Assembly (NCBI GenBank): GCA_002403895.1
Contig: DHIQ01000018.1
Location: 2,034-26,330, forward strand
Source of the DNA: Candidatus Neomicrothrix sp. UBA4742
GTDB taxonomy: Bacteria; Actinomycetota; Acidimicrobiia; Acidimicrobiales; Acidimicrobilacustridaceae
Length of the DNA stretch: 24,297 nucleotides
Direction: 5' to 3'
The translations under genes and the position numbers were made by a program. The notes under the pieces are model-generated. The model saw only the letters and a list, made by a program, of their open reading frames with translations. It had not been told where the DNA came from and ran no database searches. Positions 12,571-20,967 of the stretch are shown piece by piece (the stretch's first letter is position 1; each line of letters starts with the position of its first letter).

Positions 12571-14871
12571 GGCCTGTAGGGCGGCGATGGCACCGGCTTT
12601 GTCGAGGGGCTCGTTGCCATTGCCACACTTGGGCGATTGCACGCACGATGGGCACCCGTCACTGCAACGGCATGCCGTCACCACCTCCAGCGTGGCCGCC
12701 AGGTGGCGGTCGGCGCTGGCGTAGCCCAGCTCGGCGATGCCCGCCCCTCCGGGGTAACCGTCGTAGATGACGATGGTGGGCAGGCCCGTCTCGGGCTGTA
12801 GCGGTGTCGACAACCCGCCCACGTCCCAGCGGTCGCAGATGGTGAATAGGGGCAGCAGCCCGATGGCAGCGTGCTCGATGGCGTGCAGGGTGCCGGGCAC
12901 CGCTCCTGGTCCGATGCCGGCCTCGGCCAGGAGGTCCCACTCGAGCACGTACCAGAACGCCCGCGTGGTCAGCTGGCCCGGGGGGAGGAACAGCTCCTCG
13001 GTGCCCAGCAGCTCGCCGCTGAAGGTGTCGAAGCGCTGGTAGCCGACCACCCGGGAGACGACCTGGACCGTGCCGAGCGCCAGCTGGCTGTGACCCACTG
13101 GCCGGGTGGCCTCGGTCCCCAGGATGGTCACCTGTGTCTCGCTACGGGGCTGGGTCCACTCGCCGCCATCGGCCGGTTCCACGATTGCGGCGCCGTCGTC
13201 CAGGTCGAGCTCGCTGACCCGGTAGGACTGGCCCTGGTGCAGGTAGACGGCTCCGGGGTGGACGATCCGGCACGCCCGGCCGCGATCCACGGTGCCGATC
13301 AGCGTCCCGTCGGCCCGGGCGATGCGGACCTCGTCACCCGACCCACTGCGCAGCCCCACCCCGTGGGTGGGCCAGCCCCGCCCGGCCCACACCGCCAGTG
13401 GCCAGTGGGCCGAGCCCCGTCGCCGATCGCGGACCTTGAGCCGGTCGTCGAGCACGAGGGCCCGCACGCCGTCGTCGAGGAGTCCCGGCCACCAGCGCTC
13501 GTCGATGTGGCCCAGGGGTTGCTCGTGGGCGGCGCAGGCCAGGTGGGCGTGGAGCACGTACGGATTGGCTGGATTGATGACCGCCGGCTCGGGGGAGCGG
13601 CAGAAGACTTGGTCGGGATGGGCCATGTACCACTGGTCGAGCTGGTCATCGCCGGCCACCAGGATCACCGTGGAGTCCTGCGCTTCGCGCCCCGCCCGAC
13701 CCGCCTGTTGCCACATCGAGGCGATGGTGCCGGGGAACCCGTTGAGGACGCAGGCATCTAGCCCGCCCACGTCGATGCCCAACTCGAGCGCGGTGGTGGC
13801 CACCACGCCCCGTAACTGGCCGCCGAACAGCTCGGTCTCGATCTCGCGCCGCTCGGCCGTGAGGTACCCCCCGCGGTAGGGGCGGACCAGCTCGGCCAGG
13901 TGCGGAGGGAGTCGGCGGCGGACCTCGGCGGCGATCAACTCGGTGCCCTTGCGGCTACGACAGAACGTGATGGTGCGCGAGCCGCGGACGATGAGCTCGG
14001 CCATCAGCGCCGCGGTCTCGCGGTTGGCCGACGGTGCCTTTCCTGTGCCTCCGATGGGGTCGATGGCCGGCACCGGTTGCAGCGGTGACGAGGTGGCGGT
14101 GGGGTTCCACAGCACGAAGCGGCGACATCCCCGTGGCGAGCCATCGTCGGTGACCTCGACCACGTCGAGCCCGCACAGATCGCTGGCCAGGCGGCCCGGC
14201 TCACCGATGGTGGCCGACGAGAAGATGAAGGTCGGATCGGACCCGTAGATGGCGCACAGCCGCCGGAGTCGCCGCAGCAGGTGGGCTACGTGCGTGCCGA
14301 AGACCCCGCGCAACACGTGCAACTCGTCGATCACGACGTAGTCGAGCCGCATCAAGAACGTCGCCCACCGGGCATGGTGGGGAAGGATCCCGTGGTGGAG
14401 CATCTCGGGGTTGGTCAGCACAACGTTGGCGTTGGCGCGCACCCAGGTGCGCTCTTCGGGCCCGCTGTCGCCGTCATAGGTGGCGGCCACCAAGCGAGGC
14501 GTCTCCAGGGCAGTGAGGGCTCGGAGCTGGTCTTGGGCCAGGGCCTTGGTGGGGAACACCAACAGCGAGGACGAGGGCCGAACCGGGGCGCCCACCGCTT
14601 CGGCGATGGGGACCTGGTAGCACAGCGATTTGCCGGATGCCGTTCCGGTGGCGATGGCCACCGATCGGCCGGCCCGGGCCAGATCGATGGCCTGGGCCTG
14701 ATGGGTCCAGAAGCGATCGACCGGGAGCCGCTCGGCCAGGTCGGGTGGCAGTGGGGTGGCGAGCTCGGCGAAACGAGCCGACCGGGCAGGCAGCACCTCG
14801 AGATGGACCAACCGCGGATCGTCGGCCAGGGAGCCGAGCAGATCGTCGGGATGGGTGGTGGTGAGCGCCAT
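12544..14871 (-). CDS. DEAD/DEAH-box helicase with DUF1998-like C-terminal cysteine cluster (MrfA/YprA type)
   Basis: This 775-residue superfamily 2 DNA helicase has a Q-like element WTHQAQAI (about 56-63), motif I ATGTASGKS (74-82), motif II DELH (182-185), motif III SSAT (218-221), motif V region ATTALELGIDVGGLD and motif VI QQAGRAGR. The C-terminal part ends in a cysteine cluster (CRCSDGCPSC...C, about 734-749), matching the metal-binding DUF1998 region of MrfA/YprA-type 3'-5' helicases, which act in mitomycin-type DNA repair in Bacillus; repair is the likely role here by family analogy. I chose ATG 14871 because the conserved N-terminus begins there and a weak AAGGA lies upstream; an in-frame ATG at 14985 would run into the divergent promoter region. 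TACACT at 14921-14916 (minus) is a candidate -10. Confidence 0.92.
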   Translation of the reverse strand: MALTTTHPDDLLGSLADDPRLVHLEVLPARSARFAELATPLPPDLAERLPVDRFWTHQAQAIDLARAGRSVAIATGTASGKSLCYQVPIAEAVGAPVRPSSSLLVFPTKALAQDQLRALTALETPRLVAATYDGDSGPEERTWVRANANVVLTNPEMLHHGILPHHARWATFLMRLDYVVIDELHVLRGVFGTHVAHLLRRLRRLCAIYGSDPTFIFSSATIGEPGRLASDLCGLDVVEVTDDGSPRGCRRFVLWNPTATSSPLQPVPAIDPIGGTGKAPSANRETAALMAELIVRGSRTITFCRSRKGTELIAAEVRRRLPPHLAELVRPYRGGYLTAERREIETELFGGQLRGVVATTALELGIDVGGLDACVLNGFPGTIASMWQQAGRAGREAQDSTVILVAGDDQLDQWYMAHPDQVFCRSPEPAVINPANPYVLHAHLACAAHEQPLGHIDERWWPGLLDDGVRALVLDDRLKVRDRRRGSAHWPLAVWAGRGWPTHGVGLRSGSGDEVRIARADGTLIGTVDRGRACRIVHPGAVYLHQGQSYRVSELDLDDGAAIVEPADGGEWTQPRSETQVTILGTEATRPVGHSQLALGTVQVVSRVVGYQRFDTFSGELLGTEELFLPPGQLTTRAFWYVLEWDLLAEAGIGPGAVPGTLHAIEHAAIGLLPLFTICDRWDVGGLSTPLQPETGLPTIVIYDGYPGGAGIAELGYASADRHLAATLEVVTACRCSDGCPSCVQSPKCGNGNEPLDKAGAIAALQALLSGADPG

Positions 14872-15017
14872 AGGCGGTCCTTGAGTCGACGGACGCAGGG
14901 GTGACCGGCCCGACCAGTGTAGGAGTTGCGCCGCCGTAACTACAGGGGTGAAAGTCCGGGCCGCAATCGGGTCCGCTAGCCTCAAGGTGTCGCTATCGCC
15001 GTTCTGGGAGGCTCGTC
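14872..15017. promoter_or_regulatory. Divergent promoter region between helicase and STAS genes
   Basis: On the minus strand TACACT (14921-14916) with TGTAGT about 17 bases before it could drive the helicase. On the plus strand TAGCCT (14977-14982) could drive the STAS gene, leaving a leader of about 28 bases with ribosome binding site GGGAGG (15006-15011) before GTG 15018. Confidence 0.4.
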
Positions 15018-15413
15018 GTGTTATTCGCTCTCGACGTGACCGAGCGGGACGGCTGGGAGATCGTGGAGGTCACCGGCGAGCTCGAATTGGCGACCGCTCC
15101 CCGTCTCCGCCAGCAGGTGGTCAGCCTGGTGGGGGCCAACTGTGTGCGGGTGGTGCTCGATCTCACCAGGGTCGACTTCATCGATTCCGTCGGCCTGGGG
15201 GTGGTGGTGGGAGCGCTGAAACGCACCCGAGGACGAGGCGGCGATCTTCGTGTGGTTGCGCCCCAGGAGCGGGTGCGGTCGTTATTCGCCGTGACCCGTC
15301 TGGACGAGATCATCGAGGTGGTCGACAGCGTGGAGGCCGCGCTGGGGGCCGGTCCCGTGCCCAGTGCACCGACGGAGTCGTCCCGGTCAGCGGAGCAGCG
15401 GATCGATGGGTGA
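15018..15413 (+). CDS. STAS-domain anti-sigma factor antagonist (RsbV/SpoIIAA-like)
   Basis: This 131-residue cytoplasmic switch protein binds and releases an anti-sigma kinase depending on its phosphorylation. The STAS core covers about 1-110, with TGELELATAPRLRQQV and the phosphorylation loop VDFIDSVGLGVVVGAL, where S57 is the expected target serine. A 20-residue variable tail follows. GTG 15018 was chosen for the strong GGGAGG seven bases upstream. The gene overlaps the next one by 8 bases (15406-15413), pairing it with the kinase. The sigma factor of the switch is not encoded nearby. Confidence 0.93.
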   Translation: MLFALDVTERDGWEIVEVTGELELATAPRLRQQVVSLVGANCVRVVLDLTRVDFIDSVGLGVVVGALKRTRGRGGDLRVVAPQERVRSLFAVTRLDEIIEVVDSVEAALGAGPVPSAPTESSRSAEQRIDG

Positions 15414-15831
15414 GGTACGCCTCGAGATCCCGGCCCGGCCCGAGTACCTGGGACTGGCCCGCCAGGTGGTGGCCGCCGCGGCCGCGGTCGAGCCGACGTT
15501 CCGCGACGAGCGCATCGACGCGCTGCGGATCGCGGTGTCCGAGGCCACCACCAACGCCATCGAGGCGCACGCCGATCTCGATCGCGACGAACGCATCGTG
15601 ATCCGCTGCAACCTGGAGGACGATCAGATCGAGGTCGAGGTGGTGGATCGCGGGACGGGGTTCGACGCCGACCTGCCGGCCATGCCGGATCCCACTGGCG
15701 CCGACCGCCTCGAACAGGAGCACGGCTTGGGCTTGCCGCTCATTCGGGTCTTGGCCGACGAGGCGGAGATCCGCTCGGACGAGGGAGGCACCGCGGTGCG
15801 CCTCGTCGTCTACCGCTCCCCCCGCTCCTGA
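15406..15831 (+). CDS. Anti-sigma factor serine kinase (RsbW/SpoIIAB-like)
   Basis: This 141-residue GHKL ATPase would bind a sigma factor, or phosphorylate the STAS protein and so release it. The N box is ALRIAVSEATTNAIEAH (E46, N50), the G1 box is DRGTGF (81-86) and the G2 region is HGLGLPL (106-112). The fold is complete. The start ATG 15406 overlaps the end of the STAS gene; longer starts would overlap it further without conserved residues. Only 9 bases separate its stop from the convergent SIMPL remnant. The target could be a distant sigma factor or a non-sigma partner; the window does not tell. Confidence 0.92.
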   Translation: MGEVRLEIPARPEYLGLARQVVAAAAAVEPTFRDERIDALRIAVSEATTNAIEAHADLDRDERIVIRCNLEDDQIEVEVVDRGTGFDADLPAMPDPTGADRLEQEHGLGLPLIRVLADEAEIRSDEGGTAVRLVVYRSPRS

Positions 15832-15840
15832 TCTCCGTGG

Positions 15841-16326
15841 TCAGCCGAGCGCGAAGCGCACGGTGATGGTGACATCGGTCGACACCTGCCCCGGGTTGAT
15901 CGGGGTCGCTTGGCTGTCGGCCACGGCCGCCCCGACGGACCGGAATTGCAGCTGGTTGGGGGTCACCGTCTCGTTGATGGCCTGGGCCTCGCCCAACCCC
16001 CGCCCGCTGAGCTGGCCGAACTGGTCGGCCTTGGCCTTGGCGTCGCCGTAGGCCTCCTCGCGGGCCTGGGTGAGCAGCGCCTTGTTGTCCTCCAGGGAGA
16101 ACGACACCCCCTGAACGGCGGCGTCGTTGCCTCCGGCCGCGGTGGCGGCGTCGATGATGGCGCCCGCCCCCTTGATGTCGTGGATCTTCACCGTGACGGT
16201 GTTGTTGACCAGGTAGCCGTCGGGCACCTGTTTGTTGTTGGCGGACGTGAACGAAGGCTGGACCGAATAGTTCTGCGTCTGCACGTCCTTGGCGTCGACG
16301 CCTTTGGCGGCCAGCGCGGCGGTCAC
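15841..16326 (-). pseudogene. SIMPL-domain protein, 5'-truncated
   Basis: The remaining 161 residues match the later two thirds of a SIMPL (BP26/OMP28-type) extracytoplasmic protein: DVQTQNYSVQPSF, VNNTVTVKIHDI, GAIIDAATAAGGNDAAVQGVSF, REEAYGDAKAKADQFGQLSG and the closing strand STDVTITVRF. Family members normally start with a signal peptide and about 50-60 more residues, including the first strand and helix. These are absent: reading the frame upstream, homology-like sequence ([17 protein letters not shown]) continues only to about 16347 and then meets the acyl-CoA dehydrogenase tail. A GTG at 16326 overlaps the dehydrogenase stop (GTGA), so a short product might still be translated, but it would lack an export signal. 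I read it as a deletion remnant or an assembly join. Confidence 0.72.
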
Positions 16327-17591
16327 GGCCGTGGTGGTGGCGGCGTTGCACGGGAGGACGAATACCGGCGAGCGACGGGTTCCGCGTCTTCGTACTTTCG
16401 CAGCTCGCGGCGGGCGAGCTGCATGCGGTGGACCTCGTCGGGTCCGTCGGCCAGGCGCAGGGTGCGTAGCCCGGCGTACATGGCCGCCAGGGGGAAGTCA
16501 TCGCTGACCCCGGCGCCGCCGTGGGCCTGGATGGCTCGGTCGACCACCCGAAGGGCGACGTTGGGAGCGACCACCTTGATGGCGGAGATCTCGGTGCGCG
16601 CCCCCTTGTTGCCTACCGTGTCCATCAGCCACGCTGCCTTCATGGTCAGGAGGCGGACCTGGTCGATCTCGATGCGGCTGTTGGCAATCCATTCCTGGAT
16701 CACGCCTTGTTCGGCCAGTGTCTTGCCGAAGGCCACGCGGTGCTGCACCCGCCGGCACATGAGTTCGAGGGCTCGCTCGGCCATACCGATGCAGCGCATG
16801 CAGTGATGGATGCGGCCGGGGCCGAGGCGCGCCTGGGCGATGGCGAACCCGCCACCCTCCTCGCCGAGCAGGCTGGTCACGGGGACGCGCACGTCCTCAA
16901 ACAGCAACTCGCAGTGCCCCTCGCGGTCCTGGTAGCCGAACACCGGCAGGGCCCGGACGTTGGTCAACCCGGGGCTCTCCATGGGGACCAGCACCATCGA
17001 CTGCTGAAGGTGACGGGGACCCTCTGGGTTGGTCTTGCCCATGAGGATCGCCACCTTGCAGCGGTGGGAGGCGGCGCCGGAGATCCACCACTTGCGCCCG
17101 TTGATCACGTAGTCGTCCCCGTCGCGAACGATCGAGCACTCGATGTTGGTGGCATCACTGGAGGCGACGGCCGGCTCGGTCATGGCGAAGCACGAACGGA
17201 TCTCGCCTTCCAGCAGCGGCTGGAGCCACTCCTCCTGCTGGGCCGGCGTGCCGAACATGGTGAGGATCTCCATGTTGCCGGTGTCGGGAGCGGAGCAGTT
17301 GCAGGCTTCTGAGGCCAGCGGGCTGCGACCCAGGGTCTCGGCCAGGGCGGCGTACTCGACGTTGCTGAGCCCCTCGGTCCATTGCGTCTTGTGGGGCAGG
17401 AACAGGTTCCAGAGCCCCCGAGCCCGGGCCTCGGTCTTCAGGACCTCGATGACCGGCGGATGGAAATGGGGGTCCCCCGAGGCGGCCATCTGGTCTCGGT
17501 AGACCGGTTCGGCCGGGTAGACGTAGCTGTCCATGAACTCGAGCAGCAGTGACTGCAGATCCTGGGCCTTCGGGCTGAGTTCGAAATCCAT
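16323..17591 (-). CDS. Acyl-CoA dehydrogenase family protein (ACAD10/11-like), second copy
   Basis: This 422-residue FAD-dependent dehydrogenase is a paralogue of the one at 3804-5099. It shows the flavin-binding stretch [18 protein letters not shown], the beta domain ([13 protein letters not shown]), [20 protein letters not shown] shared almost exactly with the paralogue, [16 protein letters not shown] and the terminal motif [21 protein letters not shown]. The aspartate in ADGPDEVH takes the place of the usual catalytic Glu region, as in ACAD10/11-type enzymes. The start ATG 17591 has GGGGGA upstream. The last dozen or so residues ([12 protein letters not shown]) look like out-of-frame reading of the adjoining SIMPL remnant rather than a natural tail. 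It lies 18 bases after the cupin gene, probably in one operon. Confidence 0.92.
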   Translation of the reverse strand: MDFELSPKAQDLQSLLLEFMDSYVYPAEPVYRDQMAASGDPHFHPPVIEVLKTEARARGLWNLFLPHKTQWTEGLSNVEYAALAETLGRSPLASEACNCSAPDTGNMEILTMFGTPAQQEEWLQPLLEGEIRSCFAMTEPAVASSDATNIECSIVRDGDDYVINGRKWWISGAASHRCKVAILMGKTNPEGPRHLQQSMVLVPMESPGLTNVRALPVFGYQDREGHCELLFEDVRVPVTSLLGEEGGGFAIAQARLGPGRIHHCMRCIGMAERALELMCRRVQHRVAFGKTLAEQGVIQEWIANSRIEIDQVRLLTMKAAWLMDTVGNKGARTEISAIKVVAPNVALRVVDRAIQAHGGAGVSDDFPLAAMYAGLRTLRLADGPDEVHRMQLARRELRKYEDAEPVARRYSSSRATPPPPRP

Positions 17592-17609
17592 CGGTTCCCC
17601 CGGGCCCGA

Positions 17610-17996
17610 TCAGTCGGGGGCCCTGCCGTAGTCGTCGGAATAGCGGACGATGTCATCTTCCCCGAAGTAGTCACCCAACTGCACTTCGATGAACACCAAC
17701 TCATCGTCTCCGGGGTTGCTCATGCGGTGGGCTCCACCCAGCGGGATGTCGATGGCTTGGCCCGGCACGAGGTCGTGGTCGACGCCGTCGAGGGTGATCC
17801 GGGCGGAGCCGGACACGATGAGCCAGTGCTCGCTGCGGCGGGCGTGGGACTGGTAGCTGAGCCGTTCTCCGGGGTCGACGGTGATGCGCTTCACCTTGTA
17901 GTTCGGGCGTTCGTCCAGCACCGTGAAGGTGCCCCAGGGGCGGCGTTCGAAGACCGGAGAGTCTGTCGTCGAAGGGGTCTGATCGGTCGTAGGCAT
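17610..17996 (-). CDS. Cupin protein of the type II mannose-6-phosphate isomerase family
   Basis: This 128-residue single-domain cupin closely matches the C-terminal isomerase domain of bifunctional GDP-mannose pyrophosphorylase/phosphomannose isomerase: ERRPWGTFTVLDERPNYKVK, SYQSHARRSEHWLIVSGSAR, IPLGGAHRMSNPG and GEDDIVRYSDDYGR. Likely metal ligands are Q49, H51, E56 and H90. The expected reaction is mannose-6-phosphate to fructose-6-phosphate, feeding GDP-mannose and glycan synthesis; a binding or regulatory cupin role cannot be excluded because it stands alone. The neighbouring acyl-CoA dehydrogenase gives no pathway link. On the minus strand CATACT lies 6 bases before ATG 17996, so the mRNA may be leaderless. 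No Shine-Dalgarno is seen. Confidence 0.87.
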   Translation of the reverse strand: MPTTDQTPSTTDSPVFERRPWGTFTVLDERPNYKVKRITVDPGERLSYQSHARRSEHWLIVSGSARITLDGVDHDLVPGQAIDIPLGGAHRMSNPGDDELVFIEVQLGDYFGEDDIVRYSDDYGRAPD

Positions 17997-18002
17997 CCGG
18001 GA

Positions 18003-18008
18003 AGTATG
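18003..18008 (-). promoter_or_regulatory. -10-like CATACT for the cupin gene
   Basis: On the minus strand CATACT is followed by TCCCGG and then ATG 17996. The first base deviates from TANNNT but the spacing matches the other leaderless starts in the window. Confidence 0.35.
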
Positions 18009-18041
18009 GCCGACCTGGTGTGGTCAGCGAAATGTTGACGT

Positions 18042-18071
18042 TTGACAGGACGGCGCCTGTGCTCTCAACCT
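18042..18071 (+). promoter_or_regulatory. topA promoter, TTGACA-18-CAACCT, leaderless
   Basis: A perfect -35 TTGACA (18042-18047) is followed after 18 bases by CAACCT (18066-18071), then 7 bases to ATG 18079. No Shine-Dalgarno precedes the ATG. The -10 is a weak match, which is common where the -35 is perfect. Confidence 0.55.
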
Positions 18072-18078
18072 GTCGGCA

Positions 18079-20919
18079 ATGAGTGGTCCCCTGGTCATCG
18101 TCGAGTCACCCGCCAAGGCGCGCACCATCCAGCGTTTCCTGGCCGACTCCGACGCGCTCGATGGCGACGTGGTGGTGGAGGCGTCGGTGGGACACATCCG
18201 GGACCTCCCAGCCCGCGCCGGCGACGTTCCCGACGCTTACAAACGTCAGTGGGAGATCCTCGGCATCGAGGTCGACAACGACTTCAAGCCTCTCTATGTG
18301 GTGAGCGCCGACAAGCGCGATCGCATCCGGGATCTGAAGAAGCTGATGAAGGACGCGACCGAGCTCTATCTCGCCACCGATGAGGATCGCGAGGGAGAGG
18401 CCATTTCGTGGCACCTGCTCGAGGTGCTCAATCCGCCGCCCTCGCTGCCGGTCAAGCGGATGGTGTTCCACGAGATCACACCGCAGGCCATCCGCGAAGC
18501 CATCGAGAACCCGCGCGACATCGACCGCCGCCTGGTGGATGCCCAAGAGGCGCGGCGGCTGCTCGACCGCATTTACGGCTACGGCCCACTGGCCAGCGCG
18601 GCGCGCCAGAAGGTGGGACAGGGCACGACGGTCGGGCGGGTGCAGAGCGTGGCCATCCGGCTCATCGTGGAGCGCGAGCGCGAGCGCATGCAGTTCGTGA
18701 GCGCGTCGTACTGGGATCTGGAAGGTGAGTTCTCGACCCGGGCCACCGGCACCGGCACTACCAAGGGCCGCCGCTTCTCCGCCACCTTGGTGCAACTCGA
18801 TGGCCGGCGCTTGGCCACCGGCAAGGACTTCGGCGAGGACGGGGCACTGCGGGGTGAGGTGGCCCTGCTCGATCAAGCGTCGGCCAGCGGCTTGGCCCAG
18901 GACCTGGGCGGAGCGGACTTCTCGGTGCGGCGAGTCGAGCGCAAGCCCTATCGGCGCCGTCCCGCAGCCCCTTTCATCACCTCGACGTTCCAGCAGGAGG
19001 CGGGGCGCAAGCTGCGCCTGTCGTCGTCGATGGCGATGCGGTCGGCCCAGAGCCTCTACGAGGCGGGCTACATCACCTACATGCGCACCGACTCAACCAC
19101 GCTCAGCGACACCGCCCTGGCGGCGGCGCGACGGGAGATCGCTGAACGGTACGGCGCGCAATACCTGCCCGACTCGCCCCGCCTCTACGCCAAGAAGGTC
19201 AAGAACGCACAGGAGGCCCACGAAGCGATCCGCCCGGCCGGCGACTCGTTCCGTTCGCCCGACGACGTCGCCCGCGAGGTGAACGCCAACGACGCCAAGG
19301 TCTACGAACTCATCTGGAAGCGGACGATCGCTTCCCAGATGACCGATGCCACCGGCGAGACGGTGACGGTCCGGCTCGGGGCGATCAGCACCTCGGGGCG
19401 CGACGCCGAGTTCTCCACCAGCGGCACCATCATCGCCCATCAAGGATTCCGGCTGGCCTATGTGGCCGACCGCGACGAGGGCGACGACGCCGACGAACAA
19501 GAACGCCAACTGCCGGCCATGACCGAAGGGGATGGCCTCGACGTCCACGCCCTCGAACCCAACGGCCATGACACCCAACCGCCAGCCCGCTTTACCGAGG
19601 CCTCGCTGGTGAAGCGGCTCGAGGAGCTGGGCATCGGGCGCCCGTCCACCTACGCCTCCACCATCAAGACCATCCAGGATCGCGAGTACGTCTGGAAGAA
19701 GGGCACGGCGCTGGTCCCTTCGTTCAAGGCGTTCGCGGTAGTGAACCTGCTCGAGCAGAACTTCCCCGAGATGGTGGATTACGCCTTCACCGCCCGTATG
19801 GAAGACGACCTGGACCAGATCGCCGGTGGCGACGAGGAACTGGTGCCGTGGTTGGCCGAATTCTATTTCGGTCCGGCCGACGAACACGGCCAGCGAGCCG
19901 GCGGGCTCAAGGAGAAGGTGTCGGCTCGACTCGATGACATCGACGCGGCGGCGGTGAATGCCATACCCATCGGACTCGACCCCGATGGCGTGCTCATCGT
20001 GGCCAGGCCCGGTCGGGACAACTCTCCGTATCTGATGCGGGGCGATGACACCGCCGGCATCCCACCTTCGCTGGCCCCCGACGAGTTGACGGTTGAGAAG
20101 GCACTCGAGCTACTCGCCGCACCGAAGGGTGGGCGAGAGCTGGGCACCGACCCGGCGACGGGACTGCCCATCTACGCCAAGACCGGGCGCTTCGGGCCCT
20201 ACGTGCAACTCGGTGACTACGACGAAGACGGCGAGACCAAGCCCAAGATGGCGTCGCTGTTCAAGACCATGACGGTCGAGCGGGTGACGGTGGATGACGC
20301 CCTCCAACTGCTGGCCCTCCCCCGGACGGTGGGGATCGATCCGGCTGACGGGCGGGAGATCACGGCCCAGAACGGCAAGTTTGGGCCCTACCTCCAGAAG
20401 GTGGATGCCGACGGCAAGAAAGACAGCCGCAGCCTGACCACCGAGGAACAGCTGCTGACCGCCTCGCTGGACGAGGCCTTGGCTCTCTTTGCCCAACCCA
20501 AGCTGCGGCGGGGTCAGGTGGCCAAGCCCCCGATGCGCGATCTGAGCGTCGACTCCGTCAGCGGTAAGCCCATGGTGATCAAGGACGGCCGGTTTGGGCC
20601 CTACGTCACCGACGGCGAGACCAACGCGTCGCTGCGCAAGTCCGACGACGTCGACTCCATCACCGACGAACGGGCCATGGAACTGCTGGCTGACCGCCGG
20701 GAGCGGGGACCGGTCAAGAAGACGGCGGCCAAGAAGACCGCGGAGAAGCCGACGGCGAAGAAGTCAGCCGCCAAGAAGGCGGGGGCGAGGAAGGCTCCGG
20801 CCAAGAAGGCCGCGGCCAAGAAGTCGACGGCCAAGAAGCCGGCCCGCGCGGTGACGCCGCAAGCGGTGGCCGACGCCGCGGCGACGGGCAACGCGCCTGC
20901 CGCGGACGAACCGTTCTGA
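18079..20919 (+). CDS. topA: DNA topoisomerase I (type IA)
   Basis: This 946-residue enzyme relaxes negative supercoils by cutting one strand through a 5'-phosphotyrosine. The Toprim domain opens with [17 protein letters not shown] (Glu9) and carries the metal triad D101/D103/E105 (DEDREGE). The catalytic tyrosine is Y334 in [10 protein letters not shown]. Gate-domain motifs such as [21 protein letters not shown] follow. Instead of zinc fingers the C-terminus has repeated TopA-C modules ([30 protein letters not shown]), and from about residue 880 a tail of Lys-Lys-Ala-type repeats (AAKK, TAKK), as in mycobacteria, where such tails help processive relaxation. The start ATG 18079 is preceded by a promoter at leaderless spacing. 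It is divergent from the cupin gene and followed by MFS, tmk and holB genes on the same strand. Confidence 0.98.
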   Translation: MSGPLVIVESPAKARTIQRFLADSDALDGDVVVEASVGHIRDLPARAGDVPDAYKRQWEILGIEVDNDFKPLYVVSADKRDRIRDLKKLMKDATELYLATDEDREGEAISWHLLEVLNPPPSLPVKRMVFHEITPQAIREAIENPRDIDRRLVDAQEARRLLDRIYGYGPLASAARQKVGQGTTVGRVQSVAIRLIVERERERMQFVSASYWDLEGEFSTRATGTGTTKGRRFSATLVQLDGRRLATGKDFGEDGALRGEVALLDQASASGLAQDLGGADFSVRRVERKPYRRRPAAPFITSTFQQEAGRKLRLSSSMAMRSAQSLYEAGYITYMRTDSTTLSDTALAAARREIAERYGAQYLPDSPRLYAKKVKNAQEAHEAIRPAGDSFRSPDDVAREVNANDAKVYELIWKRTIASQMTDATGETVTVRLGAISTSGRDAEFSTSGTIIAHQGFRLAYVADRDEGDDADEQERQLPAMTEGDGLDVHALEPNGHDTQPPARFTEASLVKRLEELGIGRPSTYASTIKTIQDREYVWKKGTALVPSFKAFAVVNLLEQNFPEMVDYAFTARMEDDLDQIAGGDEELVPWLAEFYFGPADEHGQRAGGLKEKVSARLDDIDAAAVNAIPIGLDPDGVLIVARPGRDNSPYLMRGDDTAGIPPSLAPDELTVEKALELLAAPKGGRELGTDPATGLPIYAKTGRFGPYVQLGDYDEDGETKPKMASLFKTMTVERVTVDDALQLLALPRTVGIDPADGREITAQNGKFGPYLQKVDADGKKDSRSLTTEEQLLTASLDEALALFAQPKLRRGQVAKPPMRDLSVDSVSGKPMVIKDGRFGPYVTDGETNASLRKSDDVDSITDERAMELLADRRERGPVKKTAAKKTAEKPTAKKSAAKKAGARKAPAKKAAAKKSTAKKPARAVTPQAVADAAATGNAPAADEPF

Positions 20920-20954
20920 CCCAGGCATGGCGCGAGCGCCCCCCCGTGGCGCTC

Positions 20955-20960
20955 TAACGT
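20955..20960 (+). promoter_or_regulatory. -10 element TAACGT for a leaderless MFS transcript
   Basis: TAACGT is followed by 7 bases (TCGCATC) and GTG 20968. No Shine-Dalgarno or clear -35 is present. The element makes GTG 20968 preferable to the in-frame GTG 20974. Confidence 0.5.
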
Positions 20961-20967
20961 TCGCATC

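Noticed and set aside
12871..13761. 296-aa plus-strand open frame inside the helicase gene
   Set aside because: Antisense shadow of a helicase whose motifs are intact throughout this stretch; no family match in the translation.
14281..14904. 207-aa plus-strand open frame opposite the helicase N-terminus
   Set aside because: Shadow frame over motif I and motif II of the helicase; no start signal of its own.
20716..20850. AAGAAG/GCC-rich stretch as a DNA repeat element
   Set aside because: It encodes the Lys/Ala-rich tail normal for actinobacterial TopA; the unit is irregular.
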